This document shows positions 1 to 8,942 of a DNA stretch of 64,000 nt, piece by piece. The stretch is from Larus michahellis. Taxonomy: Eukaryota > Chordata > Aves > Charadriiformes > Laridae. Position 1 is the stretch's first letter. Every line of letters starts with the position of its first letter. The DNA lies in the NCBI RefSeq assembly GCF_964199755.1, contig NC_133917.1:6019967-6083966 (forward strand). Direction: 5' to 3'. A program made the translations under genes and the position numbers. The notes beneath the pieces are model-generated. The model ran no database searches. It saw only the letters and a list, made by a program, of their open reading frames with translations, and was not told the origin of the DNA.

Positions 1-286
1 GTGGGTATCGCGTTCCCGATTGGTCGGATCACCTCGCCGAGGTGGGGCGCGGCGGGGATTGACGGCAGCCAGGGACCAATGGAGTGCGGCTGCCCAAGAA
101 GAAGGGGCGGGCAGTTGGAGCAACGGCCAATGCGCGCGCGGCGTGGGCGGGGTGCCCCGGAAGCGGAGGGGAGCGGGGTAAAATGGCGGCCAACTCGAAA
201 TCGGAGCGGGGCGGCCCGGGCTGAAAGCGGGACCCGGCGGGCGGGCCCTTGGGCAAGGCGGGGAATGCTGAGGGTTCCCGAAGGGT
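1..286. promoter_or_regulatory. CpG-rich TATA-less promoter-like block
   Basis: GC-rich sequence dense in CG dinucleotides. It has CCAAT boxes in both orientations (ATTGG 19-23, CCAAT 76-80 and 127-131) and Sp1-type GC boxes (GGGGCGGG 104-111, GGGCGGGG 145-152). An AAAATGGCGGC stretch at about 181-190 resembles a YY1 site at the start of housekeeping genes. No TATA box is visible. The ATG at 183 opens only a 13-codon frame ending in TGA at 222-224, and no GT donor lies inside it, so a spliced first coding exon from that ATG is unlikely. Direction cannot be fixed: the block could drive transcription rightward into the tandem array or leftward out of the window. The promoter role is inference from motif content. 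Confidence 0.5.
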
Positions 287-430
287 GATGAGGGGGGCGC
301 GGGTGAGACGGGTCTTGGAAGGGGGGGGGGCCCGAGGGGTGATGAAGGGGACTGGGGGGGACGGGACGGAGACGGGGGTCCTGACGAGGCTCGGGGGGGT
401 GGAGGGGGTCTTGAGAGGGGCTGGGGGGGC
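287..430 (+). other. G-run tract with G-quadruplex potential
   Basis: The + strand carries many runs of three or more G, including a ten-G run at 321-330 and runs near 288, 336, 347, 354, 364, 396 and 420. It therefore meets the usual pattern for intramolecular G-quadruplexes. It separates the CpG-rich block from the satellite monomer. No gene is seen in it. Confidence 0.55.
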
Positions 431-598
431 TCTTCGGGCGTGGGAGCTGTGGCCAGAGCCGCGGCCCTACCGGAAAATGCTTCACAGGCTGGCGCGGCGA
501 CGCCACGTGGGCGCTGGTGGCGCCGAAGCTGACGGCCGCCGCAAAGCCCGCAGCCCCACGGGGTGTGGGGCCACGCGAGCGGCTGCCAAAGAGCTTTG
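431..598 (-). repeat. Single partial 195-bp satellite monomer, inverted
   Basis: Read on the - strand, this matches the monomer that fills 46,150-64,000. Shared landmarks in order are the CTCTTCGGGCGTGGGAGCTG segment, the CGGAAAATGCTT segment, the CCACGTGGGCGC segment, and GGCTGCCAAAGAGCTTT at its right edge. About 168 of 195 bp are present, with scattered substitutions. It abuts the 34/35-bp array exactly where its AAAGAGCTTT would continue into the rest of the monomer. The large array on the right is in the opposite orientation, so the intervening 45 kb is flanked by inverted satellite sequence. Confidence 0.85.
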
Positions 599-1684
599 CG
601 CATGCGCGGTGTCTTTTCCGTACAGCCGTACGGCTCATGGCGCCCTCTATGCCGCGCAGACGTACGGCTCATGGCGCCCCCCAGTGCCGTACACCCGTAT
701 TGCGCATGCGCGGCCTCTTTTCCGTACAGCCGTACGGCTCATGGCGTCCCCCGTGCCGTACAGCCGTACTGCGCATGCGCGGCCTCTTTTCCGCACAGCC
801 GTACGGCTCATGGCGCCCCCCAGTGCCGTACAGCCGTACTGCGCATGCGCGGCCTCTTTTCCGTACAGCCGTACGGCTCATGGCGCCCTCTGTGCCGTGC
901 AGCCGTACGGCTCATGGCGCCCCCCAGTGCCGTACACCGGTATTGCGCATGCGCGGCGTCTTTTCCGTACAGCCGTACGGCTCATGGCGCCCCCAGTGCC
1001 GTACAGCCGTATTGCGCATGCGCGGCCTCTTTTCCGTACAGCCGTACGGCTCATGGTGCCCCCCAGTGCCGTACAGCCGTACTGCGCATGCGCGGCGTCT
1101 TTTCCGTACAGCCGTACGGCTCATGGCGCCCTCTGTGGCGCACAACCGTACGGCTCATGGCGCCCCCCAGTGCCGTACAGCCATACTGCGCATGCGCGGC
1201 GTCTTTTCCGTACAGCCGTACGGCTCATGGCGCCCTCTATGCCGCGCAGCCGTACGGCTCATGGCGCCCCCCAGTGCCGTACAGCCGTATTGCGCATGCA
1301 CGACGTCTTTTCCGTACAGCCGTACGGCTCATGGCGCCCTCTGTGCCGCACAGCCGTACGGCTCATGGCGCCCCCCAGTGCCGTACACCCGTATTGCGCA
1401 TGCGCGGCGTCTTTTCCGTACAGCCGTACGGCTCATGGCGCCCCCCAGTGCCGTACAGCCGTACTGCGCATGCGCGGCCTCTTTTCCGTACAGCCGTACG
1501 GCTCATGGCGCCCTCTGTGCCGCACTGCCGTACGGGTCATGGCGCCCCCCAGTGCCGTACAGCCATACTGCGCATGCGCGGCCTCTTTTCCGTACAGCCG
1601 TACGGCTCATGGCGCCCTCTATGCCGCGCAGACGTACGGCTCATGGCGCCCCCCAGTGCCGTACAGCCGTATTGCGCATGCGCG
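597..1684. promoter_or_regulatory. Twelve perfect NRF1-type motifs
   Basis: The NRF1 consensus YGCGCAYGCGCR is matched exactly by TGCGCATGCGCG starting at 597, 701, 770, 840, 944, 1013, 1083, 1187, 1395, 1465, 1569 and 1673. A thirteenth copy at about 1,294 has G to A and no longer matches. NRF1 is a methylation-sensitive activator of CpG-island promoters. Whether it binds a satellite here is inference. The motif is also an alternating pyrimidine-purine stretch that could favour Z-DNA. Confidence 0.7.
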
Positions 1685-1945
1685 ACGTCTTTTCCGTACA
1701 GCCGTACGGCTCATGGCGCCCCCTTTTGCCGTACAGCTGTACGGGTCATGCCGCCCCCCAGTGCCGTACAGACGTACAGCGCATGCGTGGCGCCTTCTGC
1801 CGTAGAGGCGTATGGTGCACGCACGGCGCCTTCTGCAGTAAAGCCGTACTGCGCATGGCGCCCCCCAGTGCCATAGAGCTGTACTGCGGATGCGCGGCAC
1901 TTTCTCCTTACAGCCGTTCTGCGCATGTGCGGTGCTTTCTGTTGC
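597..1945 (+). repeat. 34/35-bp GC-rich tandem array with 70/104-bp higher-order units
   Basis: Three related submonomers of 34-36 bp share a core built on CCGTACAGCCGTACGGCTCATGGCGCC-like sequence: a TCTTTTCCG type, a CTCTGTGCCG type and a CCCAGTGCCG type. The last ends in TGCGCATGCGCGGC. The TTTTCCG landmark falls at 614, 718, 787, 857, 961, 1030, 1100, 1204, 1308, 1412, 1482, 1586 and 1690, giving spacings of 104, 69 or 70. Units are therefore two or three submonomers long. Copies after about 1,730 are clearly degenerate, as expected at an array edge. Long open frames across the array (for example 249-1805, 517-1959 and 563-1876, all +) exist in all three frames and are a composition effect. 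The unit length differs from the 41-bp microchromosomal repeats known in galliform birds. Confidence 0.9.
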
Positions 1946-2390
1946 CGGGAGTCCGGTGAGCTCTGTGCCACCTGGGGCACGGTCAGTGCCGCCCGCCCGG
2001 CCTCTAGAGCGGCCACCGGTGCTCCAGTTTCGACTCTTACTCGTTACCGCGCCCCCGTCTGTGCCGAGCAGTTTTCTGGCTGTACACCTACATGGCCCCG
2101 CCATCCTCCAGGACCCGGGAAGTGCCCCCTCAGTCCTCCAGCGCTTCTCTCTGTGGCACTTTAGTCCTCCAGGGGCCCCCTCAGATTGCAAAAATAAAGC
2201 CACCCCTGCAGAACTCTCTTCTCCACAGCAACAACTGGACAGAAATCAAACAACAGCGGTAAGAAAATCACCAGAGATGAGTCCCAAGTGGAAATAAGCA
2301 GGAGTGGCGCCTCGCCTGCTGGGAACTTAAAGCAGGAGAAAGGGCCTGCTGCTCCTGTGGCTGCCTTCGTGCCTTCTTGGCGAAGGCGGG
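1946..2390 (+). other. Unassigned spacer with AATAAA and a splice-like site
   Basis: GC-rich DNA with no recognisable coding region. It contains an AATAAA at 2,193-2,198 and, about 60 bp further, a GGTAAGAAA stretch near 2,258 that resembles a 5' splice site, preceded by a pyrimidine-rich TCTCTTCTCCACAG. This could be a small exon or chance. Nothing else was recognised. Confidence 0.3.
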
Positions 2391-2606
2391 GGAGGTGTCG
2401 GGGAGGGGTGGCCCCGCCCCTTTCCCAGGGGATTGTGGGAAGGGCAGTGGGCAGGGCCCGGGGTACATGAGCCCCAGGCTCGCGTAGGCTCTGGTTCTGC
2501 TGCTGGGCCCCTGGGGGGTCGGTGCTCTGCTGGTTCTTCAGTTTGTTGCAGCTTTGGGGCAGGCGCAGCTGTTTGGGCAGGCGTGTTTGGGCATTTAGGG
2601 CGGCAG
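2391..2606 (+). promoter_or_regulatory. Cassette promoter P0, degenerate
   Basis: Homologous to promoters P1-P3: a CCCAGGGGATTGTGGGAAGG block at about 2,424-2,443, a GGGC(A/G)GGGCCCGGGG block, then GTACATGAGCC where the better copies have TATATAAACC. The TATA element is therefore mutated. The exon-1 donor seen as GCAGGTAAGA elsewhere reads GGCAGAGCTAAGA here (about 2,601-2,613). It looks like a decayed copy. Confidence 0.5.
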
Positions 2607-5414
2607 AGCTAAGAAGGCTGAGCTGAGACCTTCAGGACCAGTAAACCTCCAGCCACCTGTATAGTAGAAAGTTGACCGGTATGCTGCTCTTTTGTTTCCT
2701 TTTTTTCAGGTCAGTAACTTTGTGATGAGTGTTTAGGGGTGCCCAGATGGTTTAATAGTATGCTTTTATTTATTTTAGGAGCGCTGCATTTTCCTATAAT
2801 TCCTGGCTGTATTGAAGAGGCAACTGTGGGTTTTTTTCATCGGTTTTGCAGTATGCTGTGTGAGTTGCTGCTATTGTTTCTCTTAATTGGGTTGATGATG
2901 AGAAAATATCTTGTAAGGGTTTGGGTGAGCATTTTGTATGCATCTGCATATGGCACTTTATCATTTCTCAAAAGAGCAGCAGGGATGTAAGGCGTAGCGT
3001 CGTTCAGGGTATGGCATGGCTCATCACCTTTCCCCATCTCCTGCAGAGTGCCATGGTGTCCCTAGAGTTTTTGCAGCTGGCAGCAGGCCCCCCGTAGATT
3101 GTATCAGGACATTACTTATTTTGTGGGTCTGATGCAGAGCCCAGAGTCTGTAGAAAGAGAGAAGGTGGGAGGTGCCTGCGGAACGCAGGGCACGGCTCAG
3201 AAGAGTCCTGAGGAGCAGCTGACGCAGGGGGTTCAGGTTCGCAAATACACGATAGGAACTGTCAGGAAGAAGTAGGGGTCCTCCCCTGACAGTTGCGGAG
3301 AAGGGAAGGAGTTTCTCAAGCTTTGGTGCTGGGGGTTGGCTAGGAGAGGGAGGCGGGTTCATCAGCCTTTGTCGTATCGGTTTTGCCTTTGGATTTGGGT
3401 GTCGACAGGGTCTGGTCTGCTCTAGTCTCTTGCATTTGAGGTGAGCTGGACAGTATGGAGGAGGAGCACGGGACTGGTGATTTCACAGAAATGCAATGGT
3501 AATTTTGTGTTTGTTGGTATCTTAGGTGCCGTAAATAATTGTTGCTGCAGCCTCTGACTCTCGAATCAGCACGAAGCGGGTGAGAGGATTGCTGTGGCAC
3601 CTCTGAGGATGAGGGTGTTGTGGAAGAGGTTGTCATCTACCCTCATGGCAGTTGCTGCTGGAGCTGTGGTTTCTTTGTGTTTTGCAGATGAATAGGAACC
3701 TGGTGACTTCAGGAACACATCAGTTAGCAGTTTGTGGTGTTTTTTTTGTCAAGGATGAATTCAGAGCCCTGGCCGTCTGAAAGCTAAGTAGAGGGACAGG
3801 CGCTGGAGGGGGGCCAAGGTTGATGGTTTCAGGGAAGAGATTTAAAGCTGGGGTAGAGCAGAGGGCTATGTGGGAGCAGTCTCCTCTGAGTAGGTAATGG
3901 GAGCGGGTTCCTCTTCGGCACAAAGCTAGTGTGTGCTGGGCAGGGCAGTTCTGGCCTGTGTCTTCGGCCTTGTGTAGTTTGTGTGCTCTGTCTTCTGTGT
4001 CTTGGACTTTCCTTAGGTTTTCATGTCCTTGTTGCTCTCTGCACTCAAGGGGCATGGCATGTGCCTCGGGCAGCCCCATAGGATCTCGAATGCCTGTGCT
4101 AATTTGCGGAGTGCCCAATGGGCACTTCTTTTCTTGCATAACAATTTTAAAGCGCCAATCGGACTTGCCTCTCAGACGCTTCTGGACGGTTCTCTTCTGC
4201 AGTGTCGTTCACAGCTGCACGAGCAGCTCTGTTCTCTGAGCTCTAGCAGCTCTAGCCACCTACTTTTACGCACGGGGATTTCTTCCCTGCATCCTTACGT
4301 TCTCAGGTCTTGAAGCCAGGCTTCCTGCACATATGTCATCTCTGTTTTGACAGGAACTTCTTGGAATGGGCCATTACATTTGACTCTTTTATGGCTTGGC
4401 CATAGAACCTGCTCACGTCAGCACTGCGGCCCTGTCGGTCTTCTTGCCCAACAGCATCTCTTGTCTGAAAGTCATTCTTCTTGTGGAGAGTTTTCTCTCA
4501 TCTTGGAATCACGTTGTCTCTAGTGCTGTGTGGTGTTGGGCTGCACGTGGGTGTGTTTGGTGTGGAGCTGCCCTGCCTGGGGGTGTAGAGTCAGGGGTAG
4601 GGGGAACAGCAATAAGAGTCTATGGGTAATATGTTGATCTGCCAAGACTGTTGAGGCAAAGGTGTTACGGTCATCTGGGATCAAGCAGCCATCAGCAGGG
4701 ATGGTCATTTCCATAGTGTTTTGTGGAGATGATTGGAGCCTTCTGGGAGGCCCTGTTTGGTGGTCGTGAAGCAGCTTGAAGGTGTGAAGGCTCATATGTG
4801 TGGGGATTAAGGTTGGGTCCCATTTTTTTTAATGGCAGGCTGTAGTTGGAGCCTAGATGGTATTCCTAAATGGAAGCAAAACCCCTGGAATTGTCCAGCT
4901 ACTCATCAGCCTCTGGGCGACTTGTTTACTAATTTTTTCAGCTGTGGAGGGACAAGATGCGTACCAAAGAGTGACAGACGCGGCAAGTGGGGCCCCGTAA
5001 GAAGGTGGGTCAGTGCATGGTGCTGGAGGGAAGATGTGACCGGTGGCTATGCAACTATATGACGGCTTGGTGGTGGGGTGGTTTTGTTTTTGTTTTTTTT
5101 TTTTAATTTTGAAGGTGTGAAGTGATGAGTAAAGCAGGATATTGGCACCGGATGTGACTCGGGCAAGGCGAGCAATGACTAGTGGGCTGAAGCAGCAATT
5201 CTTTCTCAGATGTTGTATGGTGGGTGAAGTTTTAAGTGTCCTTTGGGTCTGTTTTCCAGGTGGTCTGTAAGCCTCAAAGCGGCATCCCGAAACCATAGAG
5301 GGCAGGTGGGCGAGAGGCCAGGGTAAAGGAGCAGGAGACAGGAATGGCTGTGGGCAGGCTGAGGTTTTGGGCAGTATCTCAGCCTATGCCTTTTGGTTGG
5401 CTTTTTTTTTTTTC
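2391..5414 (+). repeat. Gene-like cassette C0
   Basis: Most complete leftmost copy of the cassette. Modules in order: P0; a recursive-type CAGGTCAGT near 2,709; exon-like A from 2,779 after a TTTATTTTAG acceptor; block B about 2,970-3,210; block C from 3,268 with a 15-nt exon-like piece before GTGAGC near 3,437; 54-nt module D at 3,526-3,579; module E from 3,688 after TTTTGCAG; F near 3,930; H from 4,438; I near 4,797; J from 4,942 after ATTTTTTCAG. Reading frames of D and others carry stops. Function is unknown. Splice-like signals are all on the + strand, so a spliced non-coding transcript or a decayed gene fits best. Confidence 0.6.
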
Positions 5415-7070
5415 AGGTGCAGGACACAGGCTCAGAGGGGTTAAGCCGCATGCTGATGAGCAGGCTGAGAAGGTGAGGTGGTTGTGGGCCATATTGGTGA
5501 CTAATGGTGAAGTATTATATGGCAACTTGGTTAAGTATTTACCTTCTGGTTTTGCAGGTGCCCTGTGAGCCATCTTTGGAAGCGGACGAGCGTTAGAGGT
5601 GAGCCGAGGCAGTAGCGAGGAGGAGCTTGGGGCTGGTGACTTCTCACACGTGCAACAGTCGTTTTGTTTCTTGGTATCTCAAGCAATGATGGCAACAGCA
5701 TCTGATTCTGGAAGGAGCAGGCGAGTGGAATCCCATTGTGCTTTTGAGGAAGTGGAAGTTGTGGAAGAGGTTGGTGCTGACCTCTCTGAAACTTCTTGCT
5801 GGCACTGTTTTGTTTTCTTTAATTGCAGATGAAGAAGAGGAACCCGGTGACTACAGGAATATCCCAGATGGTTGAGGTGCTGGGGTTTTTTTTGCCGACA
5901 AGGGATTTAAGACCTCCAGCCCTCTGAAAGCTAAGTTGAGCAGCCAGAGCTGGGGAGGGCTTGGCAGGAGGGGAGAAGTTTGGGAGTTGCAGGAAGGCAT
6001 CTTAGAGAAGGGCAGAGGGCTGGAGCAGTCCCCTTTGGGCAGGTAAAGGGAGCGGGTTAGTCTTCAGCACGATGCTAGCATGAGCCGGGCAGGGCGGTTC
6101 CAGCCTGTGTCTGTTGTGTTGTTTGTGTGGTGTGTTTTCTGTGTCTTAAACCTTCCTTGGGTCTCAATGTCCTCTTTAGACTTGAGGAGCACGGTCTGTA
6201 CTTCAGGCACCATCCCTAGAGCCTTGAATGCCTGTACTCATTGGCATTGCCCCAGTCGGGTGCTGCTTTTCTTGCATCATAAGCTTAAAGTGTGGCTGGG
6301 TCCTGCATCTCAGAAGTTTCTGGACGGTCCTCGTTTGCAGCATTGTTCCTGGCTGCAGGAGCAGCTCTGTTCTCTAGCCATCCATTTTCAGTGATTGGGA
6401 CTTCTTCCCTGCATCCTTAAGTTCTTAGGTCTGGAAGCCAGGCTTCCTGCACGTACATCTTCTCCGTTTGAGAGTCACTCGTTTTCCCGGGCCATTACGT
6501 TGTACTCATTTCCTAGGGTTTCCCTAGAGCCTTCTGATGTTGCTGTCGTGGTCCCGCAGGTCTTCTTGCCTGACGATCACTTATGTCTGGGTGTCATCCT
6601 TCTTGCTGAGAGTTTTCTCTCATTGGTGAGGGGCATTGTTTGTAGTGTTCTGTGTAGTGTTGGGCTGTGCTTGTGTGTGTTTGGCTCGGAGCTGCTCTGC
6701 CCGGTCACGTAGAGTCAGGGGTAGGTGGAACAGCAAAAGAGTTTGTGGTTAATACGTTGATCTAACGAGACTGTTGAGGCAAAGGTGGTAGAGTCAACTC
6801 CCATCAAGTAGCCGTCAGCAAGTGGTGTGGGCAGCTCTTTAATTAATGGGGTGGTTTTGGGATGAGCAGAGCTGTGTGGGAGGGGCTGTTCAGCAGTAGT
6901 GAAGCAGACTGCATCTCGAAGACATTAAGGCTGCTTTGTGTGGGGTGTAATGTTTGTGTATTTTTTTTTTTTTTTAATGTCAGGCTGTAATTGTACTCCA
7001 GATGGTCTTTCTAAGTCAAAAGAAGACCTTTTTAGGGGGGTGTGTAGTGTCACACTGGGTTCCCCCTAAA
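5415..7070 (+). repeat. Partial cassette C0b
   Basis: A second, promoter-less set of modules follows C0. Module K is at 5,558-5,600, a 40-odd-nt exon-like piece between GGTTTTGCAG and GTGAGC. Divergent D ends near 5,720, E starts at 5,829 after TTAATTGCAG, and F lies near 6,075. H starts at 6,560 directly after CCGCAG, and I is near 6,940. Module E reads as an acidic run (DEEEEPGDY) followed soon by a stop. K is shared with 17,976-18,012 and 39,672-39,709. The tail 6,950-7,070 is matched at 25,080-25,260. Confidence 0.55.
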
Positions 7071-7452
7071 AGAGGCAGTTCACAGCCCAAAAATGCCTGA
7101 AAATCCATGGGGGGAATGTGTGTTTAAAAAAATCATAAAACCTGTATATATGGGTATGAGGCATTGAAATAAAGAACAATTTCTCATTTTTATACATATT
7201 GAAAAATATGAGTTTATGTATATAAAAAGGAGTTCAAAATAAAAACCTCTCTCTGCTATATTATATAAATGATGTTACCGTATTAAAAGATCTGTCCCAT
7301 AGCCAATTTTTGTCTTCATGGTTCTCTCTCTGTCTGGCTCCCTCTCGCTTTCTCCTGTCTGGTCTGTAGCCCATCGCTGTCTTCTTTCCCCTGTGGCTCC
7401 CTTTGCCTGTTCCCTGCCGCCCCCGCTTCTCTGCCCTGGAGCAGATGGCTGT
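7071..7452. other. Unassigned AT-rich then CT-rich DNA
   Basis: AT-rich to about 7,300, then pyrimidine-rich (TCTCTCTCTGTCTGGCTCCC-like). No gene or RNA was recognised. This stretch, together with the LTR that follows and DNA up to 8,942, is absent from the paralogous segment on the right, where the position equivalent to 7,070 joins directly to the equivalent of 8,943. Confidence 0.4.
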
Positions 7453-8035
7453 TGTATTGGGTTTACGTGACAAGGTCTTGGCAGGGGCAGGGGCTGCAGG
7501 GGTGGGTTCTGTGAGAAGACACCAGAAGCTCCCCCCACGTTGGGCACAGCCAGCTCAGAGAGGGACCTGCCGCTGGTCAAACACCACTGTGGTCAGCAAC
7601 ACTGGCCGGGAGCGGAGCAGAGAGTCCCTGCAAGCCCTGGAGGCCCCGCTGTTGGAGCAGAAAAAGAGGGCGAGGAGGAGGGAGCGGCAGAGACAATGCG
7701 AGACGAACCGACCACAGCCCTGACTCCCTGTCACCCTGCGTTGTCTGGGGGTACGATGTAGACAAGTCGTGAGTGAAGATGATCCCAGAAAAAAAGAGGG
7801 GTAGTGGGAAGGTGTTTTTTAAATTCATTTTTATTTCTCATTATTTGATTGACAATCAATTAAATGAATTTCCCCAAATTGAGTCTGTTGCTCTTGTGAC
7901 TATGAGCGATCTCTTTGTCCTTGTCTCAACCTACAAGCTTTTTGATTTTAATTTCTCCCCTTGTCTCGTTGAGGAAGGGCAGCGACAGAGTGGCTGGGTA
8001 GGTACCCAGGGGCCAGCCAAGGTCAATCTACCACA
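7453..8035 (+). mobile_element. Solo LTR, avian ERVL type
   Basis: Begins TGTATTGGGTTTACGTG and ends CAATCTACCACA, so it has the TG...CA ends of a retroviral LTR. The order of landmarks matches a very common bird ERVL LTR as I remember it: GACAAGGTCTTGG, GTTCTGTGAGAAG, a GGAGCGGCAGAGAC stretch, AATTTCCCCAAATTGAGTCTG, and CCAGCCAAGGTCAA near the end. It is 583 bp long and no internal retroviral genes adjoin it. The five bases on each side (GCTGT and GATTA) do not match, so a target-site duplication is not visible. The family name needs a repeat-library search. Confidence 0.72.
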
Positions 8036-8942
8036 GATTACTTCTACTACGCTCCCTGTCCTTGTTTTTTCATGCTTGACTATGTTTCTTGTACCCGATC
8101 TCTTTTGAAACTTAATTTCTTACTTTCCATCTCTTTCTTTCTAATTCTTGCTTATGTTTCTTGATCCCAGTTAGTTTTAAATTATTCTTGCTACCTTTCC
8201 CTCTATCTGTCTCCCCAAAATAAATTTTAATTTCTTTCCCGTGTTCTTGTACCCTGTCGCTTTTCATAATTGTCTTCCTCCATCTCTTTCTGTGCAGTCC
8301 TGCGTACCTATCTTTTAAGTCTTGGGTATGGTTCCTGTATCCTGTGCCTTTCGAAATTTTGTGTCTACATCTCCTTCTAACCATTTCCCTGTCTATAATT
8401 CCCCATTCTTCCCTCTCTGTCCTGCACCCTGTCACTTTTTTCATTTTTTTTCTACAGCTCCCTGTTATTTTTTGCTAATGTATCTTGTACCCTGTTGTTT
8501 TTCAAAGTTTTCTTTCAACGTGTACTTCTGTCGGGGTCCCTGTTTCTATTTTTTATTTCTTCATGATGTTACTTTCCCCCCGTTCTTTTGTCTCGTCTCT
8601 GTTTTCTTGTCCTGCTGGTCCCTTCCGCCTCTCTCTCCTGCTCCCAGTCTCTCTTATTTATCCTTCCATCTCTCTGTCCCTGGGCATTTTTGCACAGTCT
8701 CTCCCCTCTCCTCTCTCTGCTCTTCTTGGCGGCATCCCCTTCCCTGCCTTCCTGCCCCACACCCCTTCCCTATGTTCCTCTGTTCTTCCTCCTGCTTTTT
8801 CCTTCCCTTTTCTCCTGCTGTCCTGTCGCCTTTGGGCACTGAGCCTCGTAGCCAAGTTGCTGCCGGGATTTCTTTGGCGCATGAAGGAAGAAACACTTCC
8901 TGCCCCCTCTGTCCCCCTGGATGCATTTGCTGCCCCCAGGGT
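8036..8942 (+). repeat. Pyrimidine-rich degenerate repeat DNA
   Basis: CT- and T-rich sequence with recurring phrases such as TTGTACCCTG, TTTCTTTCT and CTTGTTTTTCA. It resembles the degenerate ~82-bp repeat at 9,900-10,980 but is less regular. Open frames on both strands here (for example 8,322-9,068 + and 8,658-9,392 -) are low-complexity and not convincing genes. It is absent from the right-hand duplicate. Confidence 0.4.

Noticed and set aside
1-288. A 95-codon + strand frame, and a 75-codon - strand frame, as an upstream gene
   Set aside because: Composition is that of a CpG-rich promoter in both frames, with no recognisable motif or supporting splice structure.
597-1945. Identity with the 41-bp microchromosomal satellites of galliform birds
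   Set aside because: Submonomers are 34-36 bp, grouped as 70 or 104 bp, and the sequence is GC-rich with CCGTACGG and TGCGCATGCGCG cores; the period does not fit.
249-1959. Three overlapping + strand frames of 437-518 codons as protein-coding genes
   Set aside because: They lie over the 34/35-bp array, are open in all three frames at once and consist only of the repeat translated in different phases.
3340-3636. A 98-codon - strand frame with a partner of equal length at 11,907-12,203
   Set aside because: Similar in two cassettes and partly in a third (31,997-32,239), but splice and polypyrimidine signals lie on the + strand and other copies break the frame. Kept only as a possible target for a dN/dS test.
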